DNA of 64,000 nt, taken from positions 69,332,211-69,396,210 of the forward strand of contig NC_083604.1 in NCBI RefSeq assembly GCF_029168945.1, given 5' to 3'. The stretch comes from Cannabis sativa (lineage: Eukaryota; Streptophyta; Magnoliopsida; Rosales; Cannabaceae). Every line of letters begins with the position of its first letter. Position 1 is the stretch's first letter. Both the position numbers and the translations under genes were made by a program. Below the pieces are notes generated by a model. That model did not search any database, had not been told where the DNA came from, and saw only the letters and a list, made by a program, of their open reading frames with translations. Shown one piece after another: positions 59,253 to 64,000 of the stretch.

Positions 59253-61134
59253 TGTTGGGTTTTATGCCCTAAATAAAACTCATTTCAATATAATCGATTT
59301 ACTTATTAATATAGATCGAAATAACATTTAATGTTGCATGGTTCACATGATTTATTTCATGATTATATGTACATAATGTATAAATTCATCTGAAACCCTT
59401 TTCACATACTTGATCCTGTTTTTTGTGTCGTCAACACATTGGAAAGTAAACATGACTATGTGAATAAAGTTTCCTAGATTTATCAGACACAGGGTTTTAC
59501 TGATATGATAATCTACAACAAGAGTTTACTTGTATTTGGAGAAATACTATGTTCTTTCCAGAACATTGGTTAAAGTAAAGCTCAGGTTGGATGCATGGAG
59601 TATGCATCGGAAGGGACCGATATTGAACTTTGACTTAGATTTATTAAACTTACCGTAATATCTATTCAAGTCAATATCGCCTAGTTGATCCTAGATCAAA
59701 TGATCTTAATCATGATATGATTAGGCTCAATCTTGAAAGGCTATTCGTGTTCTTTGATTTGTTAGTTAAGCCTACTTTTAGGTCAGGGTGATACGTACAT
59801 TTTGGGAACACGGTAGTGCAATTGAGTGGGAGCGCTATCATAAACATGGAATCTATAGCTTCTATCTGGCGAATAGTAAGCAAAGGATGATCTCCTTCGA
59901 GCTTGACCAAACGAACATAAATGGTGGAGTACTCATTTCACATAAGCCGAAATATCATTTATACGGGGTCAAGTGTTTTAAGGAATAAATACATTGTAGG
60001 GTGTAACGGTAATTTAATCCCTTTACAGTGTAGATCATTCATATAGAGGATCATTGATCACATTAGGATTATAACAATGGATAACTAATGATGTGTCTAT
60101 ATGGTGGAACATATAGAGCATTCTATATAACTGAGAGTGCAATTCTAAGTTCTATGCGTGGATTCAACGAAGAATTAATAAGTTAGTGAATTTTAGTGCT
60201 AAATTCTTGATCTACTTATTGGAAGCTCGGTTATATAGACCCATGGTCCCCCCACTAGTTGAGATAATATTGCTTGTAAGACTCATGTAATTGGTTTTGA
60301 TTAATCAATTATAATTCACGAATTAGACTATGTCTATTTGTGAAATTTTCACTAAGTAATGGCGAAATTGTAAAGAAAGAGTTTATAGGGGCATATTTGT
60401 TAATTATGATACTTTGTATGGTTCAATTAATAAATATGATAAATGACAATATTATTTAATAATTATTTATAGTTATTAAATAGTTAGAATTGGCATTTAA
60501 ATGATTGAATTAGGAAATTGGCATTTTTGAGAAAATCAGATACAAAAGGTGTTAAAATTGCAAAATTGCAAAGCCCAAGGCCCAATCCATTAAGTGTATG
60601 GTCGGCCACCTTTGTAGCTTTTTTAAATGATTTTTTCATTATTTTAATGCCATATAATTCAAATCAAACCCTAGAGGAATGCTATAAATAGATAGTGAAG
60701 GCTTCAGGAAAATAATACACTTTCTGAATCAGAAAAACCTGAGCCTCCACTCTCTTCTCTAGCCGCCACTCTCTCTCTCTTTTCTTCCTCAATATTTCGA
60801 ACCTCTCTTAGTGATTAGAGTAGTGCCCACACACATCAAGTGATACCTCAATCATAGTGAGGAAGATCGTGAAGAAAGATCATCAGCAAAGGAGATTCAG
60901 CATCAAAGATTCAGAGAAAGAGATCCAGGTTCAGATATTGATAATGCTCTGCTACAGAAAGGAATCAAGGGCTAGATATCTGAACGGAAGGAGTCATATT
61001 ATTCCGCTGCACCCAATGTAAGGTTTCTTAAACTTTATATGTGTTTATTTTATCGTTTTAGAAAGTTCATATTTAGGATGTTAATAAACATACTTGTGAG
61101 TAGATCTAAGATCCTGGTAAAATAATTTCCAACA
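59253..61134 (+). repeat. 3' LTR of A2
   Basis: 1882 bp, TGTTGGGTTTTATGCC to CCAACA; TATA box at 60683-60691. Confidence 0.95.
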
Positions 61135-61139
61135 ATTTT

Positions 61140-61355
61140 ATCCTTAAAACACTTAGCTCCGTATAAATGATATTTCAGCGAAGTGAAATGAGATCTCCAC
61201 CATTTATCTCTGTTTAGCCAAGCTCGAAGGATATCATCGTTTCACTTCTAAATTCCTATAGAAGTTATAGATTCCATATTTATGTTAGCGCTCCCACTCA
61301 ATTATACTATCATGTTCCCAAAATGTACGTATCACCCTGACCCAAAAGTAGGCTT
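61140..61355 (-). mobile_element. Host family A LTR, segment 3
   Basis: The minus-strand LTR interrupted at 49590 resumes here at the next base of the LTR (CCTTAAAACACTT), then is cut at GTAGGCTT by the plus-strand LTR at 61356. Its remaining part (LTR positions 1 to about 520) is not in this window. Confidence 0.8.
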
Positions 61356-61998
61356 TGTTGGGTTTTATGCCCTAAATAAAACTTCATTTCAATGTAATCC
61401 AGTTTATTCATAATCAATAAAGAAACAGAAGTATTTTTCATTCATTTGTATGTTTTGGTTCATCTTATCAATTGCTTGTCAATTTGATTTATAAATTCAT
61501 CTGAAACCCTTTTCACATACTTGATCCTGTTTATTGTGCTGTCAACACTTTGGAAAGTAAACATGACTATGTGAATAAAGTCCCCTAGATTTATCAGACA
61601 CAGGGTTTTACTGATATGATAATCTACAACAGAGTTTACTTGCATTTGGAGAAATGCTATGTTCTTTCCAGAGCATTGGTTAAAGTAAAGCTCAGGTTGG
61701 ATGCATGGAGTATGCATCGGAAGGGACCGATATTGAACTTTGACTTAGATTTATTAAACTTACCGTAATATCTATTCAAGTCAATATCGCCTAGTTGATC
61801 CTAGATCAAATGATCTTAATCCTGTTATGATTAGGCTCAATCTCAAAAGGCTATTCGTGTTCTTTGATTTATTAGTTAAGCCTACTTTTGGGTCAGGGTG
61901 ATACGTACATTTTGGGAACACGGTAGTGCAATTGAGTGGGAGCGCTAACATAAACATGGAATCTATAGCTTCTATCTGGCGAATAGTAAGTAAAGGAT
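61356..61998 (+). mobile_element. Partial family A LTR (variant 5' end)
   Basis: Starts with a complete LTR terminus TGTTGGGTTTTATGCC and runs to LTR position about 640, where A3 is inserted after AAAGGAT. The first part (61372-61490) is the variant subfamily shared with the 49591-51077 fragment. The rest presumably lies past the right end of the window. Confidence 0.8.
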
Positions 61999-63879
61999 TG
62001 TTGGGTTTTATGCCCTAAATAAAACTCATTTCAATATAATCAGATTTACTTATTAATATAGATCAGAAACAACATTTAATGTTGCATGGTTCACATGATT
62101 TATTTCTTGATTATATGTACATAATGTATAAATTCATCTGAAACCCTTTTCACATACTTGATCCTGTTTATTGTGTCGTCAACACATTGGAAAGTAAACA
62201 TGACTATGTGAATAAAGTTTCCTAGATTTATCAGACATAGGGTTTTACTGATATGATAATCTACAACAAGAGTTTACTTGTATTTGGAGAAATACTATGT
62301 TCTTTCCAGAGCATTGGTTAAAGTAAAGCTCAGGTTGGATGCATGGAGTATGCATCGGAAGGGACCGATATTGAACTTTGACTTAGATTTAATTAAACTT
62401 ACCGTAAAATCTATTCAAGTCAATATCGCCAAGTTGATCCTAGATCAAATGTTCTTAATCCTGTTATGATTAGGCTCAATCTTGAAAGGCTATTCGTGTT
62501 CTTTGATTTGTTAGTTAAGCCTACTTTTAGGTCAGGGTGATACGTACATTTTGGGAACGCGGTAGTGCAATTGAGTGGGAGCGCTAGCATAAACATGGAA
62601 TCTATAGCTTCTATCTGGCGAATAGTAAGCAAAGGATGATCTCCTTCGAGCTTGACCAAACGAACATAAATGGTGGAGTACTCATTTCACATAAGCTGAA
62701 ATATCATTTATACGGGGTCAAGTGTTTTAAGGAATAAATACATTGTAGGGTGTAACGGTAATTTAATCCCTTTACAGTGTAGATCATTCATATAGAGGAT
62801 CATTGATCACATTAGGATTATAACAATGGATAACTAATGATGTGTCTATATGGTGGAACATATAGAGCATTCTATATGCGAGAGTGCAATTCTAAGTTCT
62901 ATGCGTGGATTCAACGAAGAATTAATAAGTTAGTGAATTTTAGTTCTAAATTCTTGATCTACTTATTGGAAGCTCGGTTATATAGACCCATGGTCCCCCC
63001 ACTAGTTGAGATAATATTGCTTGTAAGACTCATGTAATTGATTTTGATTAATCAATTATAATTCACGAATTAGACTATGTCTATTTGTGAAATTTTCACT
63101 AAGTAAGGGCGAAATTGTAAAGAAAGAGTTAACAGGGGCATATTTGTTAATTATGATACTTTGTATGGTGCAATTAATAAATATGATAAATGACAATATT
63201 ATTTAATAATTATTTATAGTTATTAAATAGTTAGAATTGGCATTTAAATGATTGAATTAGGAAATTGGCATTTTTGAGAAAATCAGATACAAAAGTGGTA
63301 AAATTGCAAAATTGCAAAAATCAAGGCCCAGTCCACCTATCCTAGGGCCGGCCACTTATGTCATCTTTTTTAAATGATTTTTTCATTATTTTAATGCCAT
63401 ATAATTCAAATCAAACCCTAGTGGAATGCTATAAATAGATAGTGAAGGCTTCAGGAAAATTACACTTTCTGAATCAGAAAAACCTGAGCCTCCACTCTCT
63501 TCTCTAGCCGCCACTCTCTCTCTCTTTTCTTCCTCAATATTTCGAACCTCTCTTAGTGATTAGAGTAGTGCCCACACACATCAAGTGATACCTCAATCAT
63601 AGTGAGGAAGATCGTGAAGAAAGATCATCAGCAAAGGAGATTCGGCATCAAAGATTCGGAGAACGAGATCCAGGTTCAGATATTGATAATGCTCTGCTAC
63701 AGAAAGGAATCAAGGGCTAGATATCTGAACGGAAGGAGTCATATTATTCCGCTGCACCCAATGTAAGGTTTCCTAAACTTTATATGTGTTTATTTCATCG
63801 TTTTAGAAAGTTCTTATTTAGGATGTTAATAAACATACTTGTGAGTAGATCTAAGATCCTGGTAAAATAAATTCCAACA
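61999..63879 (+). repeat. 5' LTR of A3
   Basis: 1881 bp, TGTTGGG to CCAACA; TATA box at 63430-63438. Confidence 0.95.
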
Positions 63880-63881
63880 AC

Positions 63882-63894
63882 TGGTATCAGAGCC
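63882..63894 (+). other. Standard primer-binding site of A3
   Basis: TGGTATCAGAGCC, the initiator Met-tRNA type site, two bases after the LTR. Confidence 0.9.
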
Positions 63895-64000
63895 ATGGTA
63901 ATTGATTTACTTGCAAGAAATTTGGACTTTAAAACGATTGTTTGTATGTTCTTTGGATGGTATCATGTTGTATTGAGTGTTATTTGATGATTGATTGATG

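Larger units (their letters stand above)
51080..61134 (+). mobile_element. Family A element A2
   Basis: Second family A element, collinear with A1. The 5' LTR lacks its first about 10 bases, so the left terminus was damaged at the junction with the inverted LTR fragment. The 3' end is followed by ATTTTAT, matching ATTTTAT at 49584-49590. LTRs differ mostly at CAG/CTG sites that read CG in one copy. The interior is the same decayed copia interior as in A1, with a divergent patch at about 56090-56400. Confidence 0.92.
61999..64000 (+). mobile_element. Family A element A3, running off the window
   Basis: Third family A element, inserted in the 61356 LTR. A complete 5' LTR, standard primer site and the first about 100 bp of the interior are seen. 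The expected left target duplication is AGGAT (61994-61998). Confidence 0.9.

Overview
This is a plant nuclear DNA window, very AT-rich and dominated by transposable elements. The evidence is direct: a three-exon plant gene with GT-AG introns, plant Ty1/copia and Ty3/gypsy retrotransposons with initiator-Met-tRNA-type primer sites, a plant L1-type LINE carrying an RNase H domain, and several MITEs. The EPF-like gene and the element types point to a eudicot. I cannot fix the species from sequence alone.

The only clearly functional host gene is an EPFL2-type secreted cysteine-rich peptide gene on the minus strand at 21031-21668 (three exons, 139 residues). It lies in the least invaded stretch (about 19.3-25 kb), with two inverted-repeat MITEs on its 3' side and a (GA)n/(GT)n microsatellite about 0.75 kb upstream.

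Layout. 1-1.7 kb: AT-rich, one inverted-repeat MITE candidate. 1.75-8.06 kb: complete, young minus-strand copia element, AGTGT target duplication, one long reading frame broken by four in-frame stops. 8.1-11.2 kb: gene-poor, one hAT-like MITE. 11.2-13.5 kb: 5'-truncated minus-strand LINE. 13.97-14.63 kb: solo LTR. 15.0-18.4 kb: 3' end of an old copia relative of 'family A' (named below), split by a solo LTR with TAACT duplication. 18.5-19.3 kb: foldback MITE and Harbinger-type MITE. 19.3-25.2 kb: EPFL2 region. 25.2-25.8 kb: 159-bp CT tract and a GGCCCGAT minisatellite. 26.3-29.2 kb: decayed gypsy gag (split by another solo LTR) and a decayed LINE ORF1.

29.3-64 kb is a nest of retrotransposons built on one minus-strand LTR of family A, a copia-derived family with LTRs of about 1.9 kb and badly decayed pol. 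That host LTR is split by (i) a Tekay-like gypsy element (29736-48893, ATCAC duplication) that itself carries a complete family A element, A1 (31848-42065, CAATC duplication), in its leader; (ii) a head-to-head LTR fragment plus family A element A2 (49591-61134); and (iii) a further family A LTR (61356-) which is itself split by A3 (61999-, running off the window). LTR-to-LTR divergence agrees with this order: A1 LTRs are nearly identical, the surrounding gypsy LTRs differ by roughly 2 percent.

Most notable: recently moved family A copies with no usable pol, an altered primer site shared by A1 and A2, repeated insertion of family A into its own LTRs, a kilobase-scale palindrome at 49.6-52.5 kb, and a patchy CAG/CTG-to-CG replacement in A2 and A3 that may be a sequencing artefact at methylated CHG sites. 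I see no CRISPR, tRNA, rRNA or bacterial-type system. All comparisons were made by eye.
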